DNA of 64,000 bases from Burkholderia pseudomultivorans (GCF_001718415.1 NZ_CP013378.1:4278001-4342000), one strand, 5' to 3'; positions 45,164 through 55,859 are shown, counted from the first letter of the stretch. The notes: generated by a model not told the origin, from the sequence alone. Program-made: numbers and translations.

Positions 45164-45175
45164 TTGGTGTATCCT
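45164..45175 (+). promoter_or_regulatory. Promoter-like 12-bp motif before corC (shared with ybeY)
   Basis: The same TTGGTGTATCCT as at 43258-43269, here 47 bp before the corC ATG. TATCCT may serve as a -10 element. The 280-bp region upstream of corC holds no gene, which fits a promoter region. Confidence 0.4.
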
Positions 45176-45222
45176 TGCCTACTCCGTGACAACGCGCCCC
45201 GGCATGACCCGGGCGCACCACC

Positions 45223-46110
45223 ATGAACGATTCGTATCCCAGTCGAAAGTCAACCGACAAACCGCAAGAAAAGCGCTCGCTGCTCGAGCGCCTGACCGAC
45301 TTCATCTCGCCCGAGCCCGAATCCCGCGGCGAGCTGCTGGAAATCCTCCAGGACGCCCACGAACGCAACCTGATCGACGCCGATTCGCTGTCGATGATCG
45401 AAGGCGTGTTCCAGGTATCCGACCTGTGCGCGCGAGACATCATGGTGCCGCGCGCGCAGATGGACGCGATCAATATCGCCGACAAGCCCGAAGATTTCAT
45501 CCCGTTCGTCCTCGAGAAGGCGCACTCGCGCTACCCCGTGTACGAAGAGAACCGCGACAACGTGATCGGCGTGCTGCTCGCGAAGGATCTGCTGCGCTTC
45601 TACGCGGAAGAGGAATTCGACGTGCGCGGGATGCTGCGCCCGGCCGTGTTCATTCCCGAATCGAAGCGCCTGAACGTGCTGCTGCACGACTTCCGCGTGA
45701 ACCGCAACCACCTTGCGATCGTCGTCGACGAATACGGCGGCGTCGCGGGCCTGATCACGATCGAGGACGTGCTCGAGCAGATCGTCGGCGACATCGAGGA
45801 CGAGTACGACTTCGACGAGGAAGCCGGCAACATCATCTCGGGGCCGGACGGCCGCTACCGCGTGCGCGCGCTGACCGAGATCGAGCAGTTCAACGAGGTG
45901 TTCGGCACCGATTTCTCCGACGACGAGGTCGACACGATCGGCGGGCTGATCACCCATCATTTCGGCCGCGTGCCGCACCGCGGCGAAAAGCTGCAGCTCG
46001 GCAACCTCGTGTTCGAGATCCAGCGCGGCGACGCGCGCCAGGTCCACGTGCTGCTGGTGCGCCGCAACCCGCTCGCGAGCCGCCGCGCCGAAACCTCGCA
46101 CGAGGACTGA
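45223..46110 (+). CDS. corC: HlyC/CorC family transporter-associated protein CorC
   Basis: A 295-residue cytosolic protein of the CorC/HlyC type, implicated in magnesium and cobalt efflux. Two CBS domains lie at about residues 70-190 (ARDIMVPRAQMDAINI, then HSRYPVYEENRDNVIGVLLAKDLLRF, then HLAIVVDEYGGVAGLITIEDVLEQIVGDIEDEYD) and the small C-terminal CorC_HlyC domain follows (about 210-285). There is no DUF21 membrane domain. lnt follows 59 bp later, an arrangement conserved in proteobacteria. Confidence 0.92.
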   Translation: MNDSYPSRKSTDKPQEKRSLLERLTDFISPEPESRGELLEILQDAHERNLIDADSLSMIEGVFQVSDLCARDIMVPRAQMDAINIADKPEDFIPFVLEKAHSRYPVYEENRDNVIGVLLAKDLLRFYAEEEFDVRGMLRPAVFIPESKRLNVLLHDFRVNRNHLAIVVDEYGGVAGLITIEDVLEQIVGDIEDEYDFDEEAGNIISGPDGRYRVRALTEIEQFNEVFGTDFSDDEVDTIGGLITHHFGRVPHRGEKLQLGNLVFEIQRGDARQVHVLLVRRNPLASRRAETSHED

Positions 46111-46169
46111 TCCGCGCGCCGCCCCGTCGGCCGCGCCCCTTCCAACCGCTTCGCCCACTTCCGCTTCAC

Positions 46170-47834
46170 ATGGACGATCCGATCCCGTCCCGCCCGGCAG
46201 GCGGTTTTCTCGCGCCGGCGCCGGGCCGCGCGCTGCCGCGCTGGCACTACCCGGCCGCGCTGCTCGCCGGCGCGGCCAATACGCTCAGCTTCGCGCCGAC
46301 GCCGCACGGCGGCTGGCTGCAGCTCGTCGTATTCGTCTGGTTTTTCGCGCAGCTCACGCGCACCGCGAGCTGGCGCAGCGCCGCGCTGACCGGCGGCGCG
46401 TTCGGCTTCGGCAACTTCATCAGCGGCATCTGGTGGCTCTACATCAGCATGCACGTGTACGGCGAGATGGCCGCACCGCTCGCGGGTGGCGCGCTCGTGC
46501 TGTTCTCGCTGTACCTGTCGCTGTATCCGGCGTTCTCGGCCGGGTTGTGGTCGTTCTGCGCGGGGCACGCGTGGCATCGCCGCACGCCCGATCCGCGGCC
46601 GTTCTCGCCGAGCTGGCATGGCGCCTTCGCGTTCGCCAGCGCGTGGGCGCTCGGCGAATGGCTGCGCGGCACCGTGTTTACCGGCTTTCCGTGGCTCGCG
46701 AGCGGCTATCCGCAGGTCGACGGGCCGTTCGCGGGCTTCGCGCCGATCGTCGGCGTGTACGGAATCGGCTGGGTGCTCGCGCTGTTCGCGGCGCTGGTCG
46801 TGCAGGCGCTCGCCGCCGCGCGGCCGTCGCCGCCGGCCGCCGCCCGTCCGGCCGGCAACGTGCGCGTGCGCATCGCCGCGCCGGCCGGCATCGCGCTCGC
46901 GCTGGTCGCGGCCGGCCTCGCGCTGTCGCAGGTCGCCTGGACCGTGCCCGCGAACGCGCCGCTGACGGTGCGGCTGCTGCAGGGCAACGTGAAGCAGGAC
47001 ATCAAGTTCGAGGAAGCGGGCATCGACGCGGCGATCAAGATGTACACGAAGATGATCATCGAGAAGCCGGCCGACCTGATCGTGACGCCGGAGACCGCGA
47101 TCGCGGTGATGATCCAGGAGCTGCCCGAGCCGTTCGCCGTCGCGATCCGCAAGTTCAGCGACACGACGGGCTCGGCCGTGCTGTTCGGCGCGGTCGGCGC
47201 ATCGGTGACCGAGGACGGTCGCTACGTCGACTACACGAACAGCCTGTACGGCGTGACGCCGAACTCGCGCGACATCTATCACTACGACAAGCACCACCTC
47301 GTGCCCTTCGGCGAATTCATCCCGTGGGGCTTCCGCTGGTTCGTCGACCTGATGAAGATGCCGCTCGGCGACTTCGCGCGCGGCGCGCCCGTGCAGAAGC
47401 CGTTTCTCGTGCACAACCAGCCGGTGATGGCCGACATCTGCTACGAGGATCTGTTCGGCGAGGAAATCGCCGCGACGATTCGCGACAACCCGCAGCCGCC
47501 GGGCGTGCTCGTCAACGTGACGAACCTCGCGTGGTTCGGCGACACGATCGCGCTCGACCAGCACCTGCAGATCGCGCGGATGCGCTCGCTCGAAACGGGC
47601 CGGCCGATGCTGCGCTCGACCAATACCGGGATGACGGCCGCGATCGACGCGCAGGGCCGCGTGCTCGGCAAGCTGAAGCCGTTCACGATCGGCTCGCTCG
47701 ACGTGCGCGTCGAAGGCACCAGCGGCTTCACGCCGTACGTGACGAGCGGCAACGTCACCGTGCTGGCGGTGTCGCTGGTGCTGCTGGCGTTCGGCTTCAC
47801 GTTCGGGCCGGGGCTGCGGCGCAAGCGCGACTGA
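46170..47834 (+). CDS. lnt: Apolipoprotein N-acyltransferase
   Basis: Inner-membrane enzyme that adds the third acyl chain to the N-terminal cysteine of lipoproteins. The 554-residue protein has about seven N-terminal membrane helices, a periplasmic nitrilase-like domain, and a final C-terminal helix. The catalytic triad is visible: Glu308 (VTPETAIAV), Lys374 (YDKHHLVPFGEF) and Cys424 (MADICYEDLFGEE). The ATG beginning MDDPIPSRP was chosen because the upstream frame overlaps corC. It is 59 bp after corC and likely cotranscribed. Confidence 0.96.
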   Translation: MDDPIPSRPAGGFLAPAPGRALPRWHYPAALLAGAANTLSFAPTPHGGWLQLVVFVWFFAQLTRTASWRSAALTGGAFGFGNFISGIWWLYISMHVYGEMAAPLAGGALVLFSLYLSLYPAFSAGLWSFCAGHAWHRRTPDPRPFSPSWHGAFAFASAWALGEWLRGTVFTGFPWLASGYPQVDGPFAGFAPIVGVYGIGWVLALFAALVVQALAAARPSPPAAARPAGNVRVRIAAPAGIALALVAAGLALSQVAWTVPANAPLTVRLLQGNVKQDIKFEEAGIDAAIKMYTKMIIEKPADLIVTPETAIAVMIQELPEPFAVAIRKFSDTTGSAVLFGAVGASVTEDGRYVDYTNSLYGVTPNSRDIYHYDKHHLVPFGEFIPWGFRWFVDLMKMPLGDFARGAPVQKPFLVHNQPVMADICYEDLFGEEIAATIRDNPQPPGVLVNVTNLAWFGDTIALDQHLQIARMRSLETGRPMLRSTNTGMTAAIDAQGRVLGKLKPFTIGSLDVRVEGTSGFTPYVTSGNVTVLAVSLVLLAFGFTFGPGLRRKRD

Positions 47835-48110
47835 CTTTCGTGCGCGTAGCGGTGCGCGGCGGCGGAATGGCGCGCGCCGCGCCGCGGCGTGCAAGTTTCG
47901 CCGGCCGATCTTGACGGAATCGACCCGCTTACTGTGGTCGGACTACCGGCATCTTTCCCTTCCTCCGGGACAGTAACGCCCGGCACCCCACCGGCCCGCG
48001 CCAATTTCGAACTCGTCTAATTGATTCTCCCTTGCCGTCCGTGCGAGTTTTGCACGACGCGATCGTCGCGGATTCGTCGACGCGAAATCGATTCTATTTT
48101 GGGAAATCAG

Positions 48111-48437
48111 GTGAGGCGATTCGCGATCTTTCTGCTCGGGATTCTCTACGGCCTTCTGCTGACCTGGTTTTTTCTTTACACATACAGCCGCATCGAGTGG
48201 CCGGAGGTCCGGGCGCCTGCATCGCACGGCTGCCACGAACTCGGCCACTGCCCGATCCGGTGGTGGGCAGGGACGTTGCTTCTTGCCTATTTACTCGCCC
48301 CGGCCCTGCTCTTCGGCCTTCTCAATGCGCTGGCCTATCACCGTTGGTCGCGAAGGAAATGGGCTCTCTCGCTCGGCATCGGAACCCTGCTCACCGGGCT
48401 GCTTTATCTTGAACCTTACGTAGACCGCCTGCTTTGA
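48111..48437 (+). CDS. Small hypothetical membrane protein
   Basis: A protein of about 108 residues with three hydrophobic segments (RRFAIFLLGILYGLLLTWFF, WWAGTLLLAYLLAPALLFGLL, ALSLGIGTLLTGLLYL) and a short Cys-containing loop (CHELGHCPIRWW). The start is uncertain: GTG 48111 begins just before the first membrane helix, but TTG codons at 48099 or 48021 would give longer forms, and none has a clear ribosome binding site. The gene has somewhat lower GC than its neighbours. No family recognised. Confidence 0.55.
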   Translation: MRRFAIFLLGILYGLLLTWFFLYTYSRIEWPEVRAPASHGCHELGHCPIRWWAGTLLLAYLLAPALLFGLLNALAYHRWSRRKWALSLGIGTLLTGLLYLEPYVDRLL

Positions 48438-48480
48438 GAGCCCGGACGATGCATTTCACGCAAAACGCCAACGGAATCAG

Positions 48481-50112
48481 CTAACCGCCCCGCGCTGCGA
48501 CCAGGCCGCGCAGGTCGCGCACAACCGCCTGCATCACCGGTTCCCATGCCCCGAACGTCGGCTGCCGATACAACGTCGCCGTCGGATACCACGGACTGTC
48601 GCTGCGCTCAAGCAGCCAGGGCCAGTGCGGATTCACGTCGAGCAGCACCCAGGTCCGCGCGCCGAGCGCACCGGCCAGATGCGCGACCGACGTGCAAACG
48701 GTGATCACGAGATCCAGCGCGCCGATAAAGGCGGCCGTATCGTCGAAGCTGCGCCATTGCGCCGTGCAGTCCTCGATCGCGAAACCGGCCGCGCGCGCGG
48801 CCGCGACGTCCGCATCCGCCCCCGGCTGCAGCGAGTAGAACGCCACGCCGTCGATCGCGCGAAACGCGTCCGCATACCGGTCGAGCCCGACGCGCCGGAA
48901 CGGATTGCGCTGATGCCCCGCGCTACCGGTCCACACGAGGCCGACCTTCAGCCGCCGCGCGCCCGCGAGCCGCGCGCGCCACGCGTCGATTGCGCGCGCC
49001 TCGGCGCGCAGGTACGGCACCGACGACGCGAGCGTGTCCTGCTCCATGCCGAGCATCAACGGCAGCCCGATCAGCGGTACCTCGTAGTCGAACGCGGGAA
49101 GCGTGTCGATGTCGCCGCCCGCGCTGAACGCATCCGCATGCGCGCCGAGGCTGCGCTGCAGCAGCGTGCCGACCTGCGGAAAGGTATTCCACGCGAGCCG
49201 GCCGCCCTCGCGGTGCACGCGCTCGGCAAGCGGCGCGACGAAGCGGCAGAACTGCAGCACGTCGCCGAGGCCCTGCTCGCCCCACAGCAACAGCGTCTTG
49301 TCCTTCAGCGGCTCGCCCTGCCAGCGCGGGCCCGGCAGCGCCGGGCGGCGGCCGCGCAGCTCGCCCGCGCCGTCCCAGCGCGCTTCGTGGCCGCGCCAGC
49401 CGGCCGCGTAATCGCCGCGCACGAGCCGGATGATCGCGAGGTTGAAGCGAAACGACGCGTCGTCGGGCGCCAGTTCGCACGCGCGCGCCGCGTAGCGTTC
49501 GGCCTCGTCCCAGCGCTGGGCCTCCTTCATCGCCATCGCGACGTTGTTCATCGCCAGCGCGTTGTCGGGTGCGAGCTCGACGAGCCGCACCGCACTCGCG
49601 AGCGCGCCGTCCAGGTCGTGCGTTGCGAGCCGCGCGACGACCAGGTTGATCCATGCCTGCACGTCGCGCGCATCCGCGTGCACGGCCGCCTCGAGCAATG
49701 CGATCTCCTCGCCGCGATCGCCGCCCGACAGCCGCAGCGCGATCGCGAGGTTGTTGCGCAGCGACGGCCAGTCGGGCTCGATCGCGAGCACCGCGCGGTA
49801 CGGCGCGACGGCGTCCGCGTGGCGACCGGCCATCTGCAGCGCGTAACCGTGGTTGAAGCGGACCGCCGCGCCCGGCAGCAAGCGCGCCGCGCACTCGGCG
49901 AGCGCCGTCGCGTCGGCCGTGCGCTGCCGCGCGACCAGCGCGGCCGTCAGCTGCACGAGCGCATCCGCATCGACCGCATGCAGATGGGCGGCGGCCGCGA
50001 GCCACAGTGCGCTCGCGTCGTGCTCGCCGCGCGACTGCGCGTCGGCGGCCCGCTCGAGCAGCGCCAGCAGCGGCGGCAACAGCGGAATCAGGAGGTCGTC
50101 GGAATCGTCCAT
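48481..50112 (-). CDS. Tetratricopeptide repeat protein with glycosyltransferase-like C-terminal domain
   Basis: A 543-residue protein. Residues about 10-240 are TPR-type helical repeats ([80 protein letters not shown]). The C-terminal 280 residues resemble glycosyltransferase family 9/41-like domains ([64 protein letters not shown], and the ending [12 protein letters not shown]). Such TPR-GT proteins are widespread but mostly uncharacterised; O-linked protein glycosylation is one possibility. It stands alone, convergent with the small membrane gene. Confidence 0.82.
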   Translation of the reverse strand: MDDSDDLLIPLLPPLLALLERAADAQSRGEHDASALWLAAAAHLHAVDADALVQLTAALVARQRTADATALAECAARLLPGAAVRFNHGYALQMAGRHADAVAPYRAVLAIEPDWPSLRNNLAIALRLSGGDRGEEIALLEAAVHADARDVQAWINLVVARLATHDLDGALASAVRLVELAPDNALAMNNVAMAMKEAQRWDEAERYAARACELAPDDASFRFNLAIIRLVRGDYAAGWRGHEARWDGAGELRGRRPALPGPRWQGEPLKDKTLLLWGEQGLGDVLQFCRFVAPLAERVHREGGRLAWNTFPQVGTLLQRSLGAHADAFSAGGDIDTLPAFDYEVPLIGLPLMLGMEQDTLASSVPYLRAEARAIDAWRARLAGARRLKVGLVWTGSAGHQRNPFRRVGLDRYADAFRAIDGVAFYSLQPGADADVAAARAAGFAIEDCTAQWRSFDDTAAFIGALDLVITVCTSVAHLAGALGARTWVLLDVNPHWPWLLERSDSPWYPTATLYRQPTFGAWEPVMQAVVRDLRGLVAARGG

Positions 50113-50416
50113 GCGGTCGGAATCGGTAGTCGGGTGCGCGGCGCACGTCTCGCAATACGCGCATCTTAACGTCCGCGCGGCGCGTCTCGCGCCGTCCGTT
50201 CACGCGGCATCGAACCGCACGGCGCCGGACGCGTGCATACCGCGGCGAAACGGGGTCGCCGGCCCGGTCGGCAGCGTTCCGGCCGCATCCGCGCGCCGAT
50301 CCGGTAAAATTGCGCGTTTCAGCACACTAACAAGCCGCGCCGCCGCGCGAGCCGCACCTCCGGGCCTGGCCCGGAACGCCGCCCGCAACGGAGCGCCAGC
50401 GCCACGAAGGCTCTTC
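50113..50416. other. Divergent promoter region of the TPR gene and glyQ
   Basis: About 300 bases without a recognised gene. A -10-like TAAAAT (50305-50310) lies 107 bp before the glyQ ATG and is the only AT-rich promoter-like element; its -35 is weak. No aminoacyl-tRNA-type leader or T-box is visible. Confidence 0.4.
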
Positions 50417-51421
50417 ATGCTTACGTTTCAGCAAATCATCCTGACGCTGCAGTCCTACTGGGACAAGCAGGGTTGCGCTCTGCTCCAGCCCATCGACATG
50501 GAAGTCGGCGCGGGCACCTCGCACGTCCACACCTTCCTGCGCGCGGTCGGCCCCGAGCCGTGGCGCGCGGCGTACGTGCAGCCGTCGCGCCGGCCGAAGG
50601 ACGGCCGCTACGGCGAGAACCCGAACCGCCTGCAGCACTACTACCAGTACCAGGTCGTGCTCAAGCCGGCGCCGGAAAACATCCTCGACCTGTACCTCGG
50701 CTCGCTGGAAGCGCTCGGCTTCGACCTGAAGCAGAACGACGTGCGCTTCGTCGAGGACGACTGGGAAAACCCGACGCTCGGCGCCTGGGGCCTCGGCTGG
50801 GAAGTGTGGCTCAACGGCATGGAAGTCACGCAGTTCACGTACTTCCAGGAAGTCGGCGGCCTCGAATGCAAGCCGGTGCTCGGCGAAATCACCTACGGCC
50901 TCGAACGTCTCGCGATGTACCTGCAGAAGGTCGAGAACGTCTACGACCTGATCTGGACCGAGTGGGAGGAGCAAGGCCCGAACGGCCCCGAGATCCGCCG
51001 CCTCACGTACGGCGACGTGTATCACCAGAACGAGGTCGAGCAGTCGACCTACAACTTCGAGCATGCGAACGTCGACCTGCTGTTCACGTTCTTCAACAGC
51101 TACGAAGCGGAAGCGAAGAAGATGATCGACGCGCAGCTCGCGCTGCCCGCGTACGAACTCGTGCTGAAGGCCGGCCACACGTTCAACCTGCTCGATGCGC
51201 GCGGCGCGATCTCGGTGACCGAGCGCGCGGCGTACATCGGCCGCATCCGCGCACTGTCGCGTCTCGTCGCGCAGGCTTACTACGACTCGCGCGAGAAGCT
51301 CGGCTTCCCGATGCTCGGCAACCCGCCGGGCGTGCCGGGCCTCACCACCGACGCCCAGGACGCCGCGCAGCCGGCATGGGCGCCGCCGCTGAAGGTCGAA
51401 CGCAAGATCGATCAGGACTGA
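50417..51421 (+). CDS. glyQ: Glycine--tRNA ligase subunit alpha
   Basis: Catalytic alpha subunit of the bacterial alpha2beta2 glycyl-tRNA synthetase. The 334-residue product carries the class II core: [36 protein letters not shown], motif 2-type [26 protein letters not shown], and motif 3-type [18 protein letters not shown]. The alpha subunit of E. coli has 303 residues; the C-terminal extra here is a Pro/Ala-rich tail. glyS follows 22 bp later. The ATG follows a stretch without other in-frame starts resembling the family. Confidence 0.97.
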   Translation: MLTFQQIILTLQSYWDKQGCALLQPIDMEVGAGTSHVHTFLRAVGPEPWRAAYVQPSRRPKDGRYGENPNRLQHYYQYQVVLKPAPENILDLYLGSLEALGFDLKQNDVRFVEDDWENPTLGAWGLGWEVWLNGMEVTQFTYFQEVGGLECKPVLGEITYGLERLAMYLQKVENVYDLIWTEWEEQGPNGPEIRRLTYGDVYHQNEVEQSTYNFEHANVDLLFTFFNSYEAEAKKMIDAQLALPAYELVLKAGHTFNLLDARGAISVTERAAYIGRIRALSRLVAQAYYDSREKLGFPMLGNPPGVPGLTTDAQDAAQPAWAPPLKVERKIDQD

Positions 51422-51443
51422 CGAGACCGGATTTCCTCACATC

Positions 51444-53543
51444 ATGACGCACAATCATCCCGCCCCCCTGCTCGTCGAACTGCTGACCGAAGAGCTGCCG
51501 CCGAAGGCCCTCGCGCGCCTCGGCGACGCATTCGCCGAAGGCCTCGCGCAACGCCTCGCGGCGCGCGACCTCGTCGAAGGCGAACTCGTATTCGAACGCT
51601 ATGCGACGCCGCGCCGCCTCGCGGTCGTCGTGCAGAACGTGCGCGCCGTCGCCCCGGAAAAGCAGGTCCGCGAAAAGGTCCTGCCCGTGTCGGTCGCGCT
51701 CGATGCCGAAGGCAAGCCCACCGCGCCGCTCGCGAAGAAGCTCGCGGCGCTCGGCCACCCGAACCTGTCGATCGCCGATCTCGAGCGCGCGCAGGACGGC
51801 AAGGCCGAAGCGTTCTTCGTCAACTATTCGGCGGCCGGCGCGACGCTCGCGGACGGCCTGCAGGCCGCGCTCGACGAAACCCTCGCGAAGCTGCCGATCC
51901 CGAAGTTCATGACCTACCAGCGCCCGGACGGCACCGACGTGAAGTTCGTGCGTCCCGTGCATCGGCTGACGGTGCTGCACGACGACCGCGTCGTGCCCGT
52001 CACCGCGTTCGGCATCGACGCGGGCGACACCACGCTCGGTCACCGCTTCCTGTCCGACGGCCTGGTCGCGATCCAGCATGCGCGCGCGTATGCCGACACG
52101 CTGCGCGACAAGGGCCGCGTGATCGCGCACTTCGGCGACCGCCGCGAAACGATCCGCACGCAGCTGAACGAGCACGCGAACGGCGACACCGTCGTGATGC
52201 CCGAGGCGCTGCTCGACGAAGTGACGTCGCTGGTCGAATGGCCGGTCGTCTACCCGTGCCGCTTCGAGGACGAGTTCCTGCAGGTGCCGCAGGAATGCCT
52301 GATCCTGACGATGCAGACGAACCAGAAGTACTTCGCGCTGACCGACATCGCCGGCAAGCTGCGTTCGCGCTTCCTGATCGTGTCGAACATCGAGACGAAG
52401 ACCCCGGGCGAGATCGTCGAGGGCAACGAGCGCGTCGTGCGCCCGCGCCTGGCCGATGCGAAGTTCTTCTTCGAGCAGGACAAGAAGAAGCCGCTCGCCG
52501 AGCGCGTGCCGCTGCTCGCGAACGTCGTCTATCACAACAAGCTCGGTTCGGCGCTCGCGCGCGTCGAGCGCCTCGAGGCGCTAGCCGGCGAGATCGCGCC
52601 CGCGATCGGCGCGGATGTCGCGCACGCGAAGCGCGCCGCACGCCTCGCGAAGGCCGACCTGCTGACCGACATGGTCGGCGAGTTCCCGGAACTGCAGGGC
52701 ACGATGGGCACGTACTACGCGCGCCACGACGGCGAACCCGACGACGTCGCGCTCGCGTGCGCCGAGCACTACCAGCCGCGCTTCTCCGGCGACGCCCTGC
52801 CGACCACGCCGGTCTCGACCGCCGTCGCGCTCGCGGACAAGCTCGAGACGATCGTCGGCATCTGGGGCATCGGCCTCGCGCCAACCGGCGAGAAGGATCC
52901 GTTCGCGCTGCGCCGCCACGCGCTCGGCGTGCTGCGCCTGCTGCTCGAAAAGCAGCTGCCGCTCGACCTCGTGTCGCTACTGCGCACCGCGTACGCGCGC
53001 TTCGCAGGCGTGCCGGGCGTCGCCGAATCGACCGACGCGATCCTCGCGTTCTTCATGGACCGCCTGCGCGGGCTGCTGCGCGAACGCGGCTACTCGGCCG
53101 GCGAGGTCGACGCGGTGCTGGGCCTGAACCCGACGCGCGTCGACGACCTGGTCGCCCGCCTCGACGCGGTGCGCGAGTTCACGCGTCTTGCCGAAGCCGA
53201 GGCGCTCGCGGCCGCGAACAAGCGGATCTCGAACATCCTGAAGAAGTCGGAAGGCGCCACCAACGGCGCGGTGCAGCCGACGCTGCTGGTCGAGGCCGCC
53301 GAGAAGGCGCTGCACGAACAGCTCGCGGCCGTGACGCCGCACGTGCAGTCGCAGCTCGAGGCGCGCGCGTACACGGGCGCGCTGTCGGCGCTCGCCGCGC
53401 TGCGCGCACCGGTCGACACGTTCTTCAACGACGTGATGGTCAACGCCGAGGATCCGGCGCTGCGCGCGAACCGTCTCGCGCTGCTGTTCGCGCTGCACCA
53501 GCAGATGAACTGCGTCGCCGACATCTCGAAGCTCGCCGCTTGA
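51444..53543 (+). CDS. glyS: Glycine--tRNA ligase subunit beta
   Basis: Beta subunit of glycyl-tRNA synthetase, involved in tRNA recognition. The 699-residue length matches the family (E. coli 689). Recognisable segments are [22 protein letters not shown] at the start, [41 protein letters not shown], the HD-like region [40 protein letters not shown] and the C-terminal anticodon-binding-type domain. It is 22 bp after glyQ and 10 bp before gmhB. Confidence 0.97.
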   Translation: MTHNHPAPLLVELLTEELPPKALARLGDAFAEGLAQRLAARDLVEGELVFERYATPRRLAVVVQNVRAVAPEKQVREKVLPVSVALDAEGKPTAPLAKKLAALGHPNLSIADLERAQDGKAEAFFVNYSAAGATLADGLQAALDETLAKLPIPKFMTYQRPDGTDVKFVRPVHRLTVLHDDRVVPVTAFGIDAGDTTLGHRFLSDGLVAIQHARAYADTLRDKGRVIAHFGDRRETIRTQLNEHANGDTVVMPEALLDEVTSLVEWPVVYPCRFEDEFLQVPQECLILTMQTNQKYFALTDIAGKLRSRFLIVSNIETKTPGEIVEGNERVVRPRLADAKFFFEQDKKKPLAERVPLLANVVYHNKLGSALARVERLEALAGEIAPAIGADVAHAKRAARLAKADLLTDMVGEFPELQGTMGTYYARHDGEPDDVALACAEHYQPRFSGDALPTTPVSTAVALADKLETIVGIWGIGLAPTGEKDPFALRRHALGVLRLLLEKQLPLDLVSLLRTAYARFAGVPGVAESTDAILAFFMDRLRGLLRERGYSAGEVDAVLGLNPTRVDDLVARLDAVREFTRLAEAEALAAANKRISNILKKSEGATNGAVQPTLLVEAAEKALHEQLAAVTPHVQSQLEARAYTGALSALAALRAPVDTFFNDVMVNAEDPALRANRLALLFALHQQMNCVADISKLAA

Positions 53544-53553
53544 GGGCTGCATC

Positions 53554-54117
53554 ATGCCGACCAGCCCCAACCGCAAGCTCGTCGTCCTCGACCGGGACGG
53601 CGTGATCAACGTCGATTCGGACGCGTTCATCAAGACGCCCGACGAGTGGATCGCGCTGCCCGGCGCGCTCGAGGCGATCGCCCGGCTGAACCACGCGGGG
53701 TATCGCGTGGTCGTCGCGACCAACCAGTCGGGCATCGGTCGCGGGCTGTTCGACATGGCCGCGCTCAACGAGATGCACCTGAAGATGCATCGCGCGGCGG
53801 CCGCGGTCGGCGCGCGCATCGACGCGGTGTTCTTCTGCCCGCACACGGCCGAGGATCACTGCGACTGCCGCAAGCCGAAGCCCGGCATGATGCAGATGAT
53901 CGCCGAGCGCTTCGAGATCGATCCCGATCACACGCCGGTCGTTGGCGATGCGCTGCGCGACCTGCAGGCCGGCGTCGCGATCGGCTTCCAGCCGCACCTC
54001 GTGCTGACCGGCAAGGGCAAGAAGACGCTCGCCGCGGGCAACCTGCCGCCCGGCACGAAGGTCCACGACGACCTGCGCGCGTTCGCGCTCGACTTCCTTT
54101 CCAACGACCACGAGTGA
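53554..54117 (+). CDS. gmhB: D-glycero-beta-D-manno-heptose 1,7-bisphosphate 7-phosphatase
   Basis: HAD phosphatase in the ADP-heptose branch of LPS core synthesis. The 187-residue protein has motif 1 VLDRDGVINVDS, ATNQSGIGRGLF (motif 2 region), the zinc-binding loop CPHTAEDHCDCRKPKPGM characteristic of GmhB, and the late VVGDALRDLQAG motif. Length matches E. coli GmhB (191). It follows glyS by 10 bp and precedes plsC by 43 bp, a transcript known in many betaproteobacteria. Confidence 0.93.
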   Translation: MPTSPNRKLVVLDRDGVINVDSDAFIKTPDEWIALPGALEAIARLNHAGYRVVVATNQSGIGRGLFDMAALNEMHLKMHRAAAAVGARIDAVFFCPHTAEDHCDCRKPKPGMMQMIAERFEIDPDHTPVVGDALRDLQAGVAIGFQPHLVLTGKGKKTLAAGNLPPGTKVHDDLRAFALDFLSNDHE

Positions 54118-54160
54118 TGCGGCCGCCGCGCGCATCCTCCCCACTGCCAGACTCACGCCG

Positions 54161-54925
54161 ATGCGCTTCATCCGCTCCCTGCTGCTGCTGCTCTACTTCG
54201 TCCTGTACACGGTGCCGTACGCGACCGCGTGCTTCATCGCGTTCCCGTTCATGCGCCCCGACGCGCGCTACTGGATGGCCGCCGGCTGGTGCAAGTCCAC
54301 GCTGTGGGTCGTGCGCTGGCTGAACGGCATCCGCTACCGGATCGAAGGGATGGAGAACCTGCCCGACGGCCCGGCCGTGCTGCTGTCGAAGCACCAGTCC
54401 GCATGGGAGACGCTCGCGTTCCCGGCGCTGATGCCCAAGCCGCTCTGCTACGTGTTCAAGCGCGAACTGCTGTACGTGCCGTTCTTTGGCTGGGCGCTCG
54501 GGATGCTGCACATGGTCAACATCAACCGCAAGGAAGGCAAGCACGCGTTCGACTCGGTGATCCGCCAGGGCAAGAAGCGCCTCGCAGAGGGGGCATGGAT
54601 CATCATGTTCCCCGAAGGCACGCGCACGCCGGTCGGCAAGCAGGGCAAGTACAAGACGGGCGGTGCGCGCTTCGCGATCGAAACCGGCACGCCGGTCGTG
54701 CCGATCGCGCACAATGCCGGTCATGTGTGGCCGCGCAACTCGTTTACGAAATTCCCGGGCGTCGTCACCGTATCGATCGGCAAGCCGATCGCGGTCGACG
54801 GGCTGACGCCCGACGTATTGAACTCGAAGGTCGAAGCATGGATCGAAGCGGAAATGCGCCGCATCGACCCGAATGCGTATGATCGAGCGGGCAATACCGG
54901 CACGCGCGATGCCGCGCGCGTCTGA
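54161..54925 (+). CDS. plsC: 1-acyl-sn-glycerol-3-phosphate acyltransferase (PlsC-like)
   Basis: Membrane acyltransferase that makes phosphatidic acid from lysophosphatidic acid. The 254-residue protein has an N-terminal membrane segment (SLLLLLYFVLYTVPYATACFIAF) and the acyltransferase blocks SKHQSAWETLAF (block 1, with Glu in place of the usual Asp of HX4D, as in many beta- and gammaproteobacterial homologues), VNINRKEGKHAF, and MFPEGTRTPVGK (block 3). It lies between gmhB and the YgjP-like gene. An ornithine-lipid or other acyltransferase role cannot be excluded. Confidence 0.87.
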   Translation: MRFIRSLLLLLYFVLYTVPYATACFIAFPFMRPDARYWMAAGWCKSTLWVVRWLNGIRYRIEGMENLPDGPAVLLSKHQSAWETLAFPALMPKPLCYVFKRELLYVPFFGWALGMLHMVNINRKEGKHAFDSVIRQGKKRLAEGAWIIMFPEGTRTPVGKQGKYKTGGARFAIETGTPVVPIAHNAGHVWPRNSFTKFPGVVTVSIGKPIAVDGLTPDVLNSKVEAWIEAEMRRIDPNAYDRAGNTGTRDAARV

Positions 54926-54971
54926 TTCCCCCGGATTGCAGCCGTTGCGTACGACAAAACGAAGCGAACTG

Positions 54972-55859
54972 ATGAAGAAGCGTCCGCGGCCACGACCTGC
55001 CGTCGTGGCCCTCGATCATCGCCAGCTTGACCTGCCGCTCTTCGACGGGCCGGCTGCCGCACCGTCGGCGCCTGCCGCGCCGCCGGCGCCGCCCGACACC
55101 GCTCCCGCCACGCCGCCCGACACCGCGCCGACGCCCGATCGCTCGCGCGTGCGCACGCTCGCGCTCGACAGCCGCGTGCTCGAATACCGGCTCAAGCGCT
55201 CGGCACGCCGCACGATCGGCTTCACGATCGACGGCAGCGGGCTGTCGATCACCGCGCCGCGCTGGGTCACGCTCGCCGACATCGAGGCCGCGATCGCGGA
55301 AAAGCAGCGCTGGATCTTCGCGAAGCTTGCGGAATGGAAGACGCGCACCGAGCAGCGTGCGCTGCCGCAGATCGACTGGCGCGACGGCGCGCAGCTTCCG
55401 TATCTCGGCAAGACGGTGACGATCGCGCTCGGCGCGAGCGCCGTCGCGTTCGACGCCGATGCGCAGCGGCTGTCGCTGCCGCTGCCCGCGCAGGCCGACG
55501 CGCAGCAGATCAAGGATCGCGTGCAGGGCTGGCTGCAGGGCGAGGCGAAGCGGATCTTCGTCGAGCGCCTCGCGGTCTATGCGGAAAAGCTCGGCGTCAC
55601 CTATTCGATGGTTGCGCTGTCATCGGCCGCGACGCGCTGGGGCAGCTGCTCGAGCGACGGCAAGATCCGCCTGAACTGGCGGCTGATCCATTTCCCGATG
55701 TCGATCGTCGACTACGTCGTCGCGCACGAGCTGTCGCACCTGCGCGAGATGAACCACAGCCCCGCGTTCTGGCAGACGGTCGAATCGATCTTTCCCGAAT
55801 TCCGCGAAGCGCGGCATACGCTCAAGCATCACCCGCCCGAACTGCTGCCGGCGCTGTGA
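54972..55859 (+). CDS. YgjP-like (DUF45) putative metallopeptidase
   Basis: A 295-residue protein of the YgjP-like, DUF45 family of putative zinc metallopeptidases related to the M48 group. The zinc motif HELSHLREMNHSPAFW is at about residues 251-266. The N-terminal 60 residues are a Pro/Ala/Thr-rich linker with a repeated PPDTAP unit. The chosen ATG is upstream of the linker; a start further 5' overlaps plsC. Family members are widespread, with no well-defined substrate. It follows plsC by 46 bp. Confidence 0.87.
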   Translation: MKKRPRPRPAVVALDHRQLDLPLFDGPAAAPSAPAAPPAPPDTAPATPPDTAPTPDRSRVRTLALDSRVLEYRLKRSARRTIGFTIDGSGLSITAPRWVTLADIEAAIAEKQRWIFAKLAEWKTRTEQRALPQIDWRDGAQLPYLGKTVTIALGASAVAFDADAQRLSLPLPAQADAQQIKDRVQGWLQGEAKRIFVERLAVYAEKLGVTYSMVALSSAATRWGSCSSDGKIRLNWRLIHFPMSIVDYVVAHELSHLREMNHSPAFWQTVESIFPEFREARHTLKHHPPELLPAL

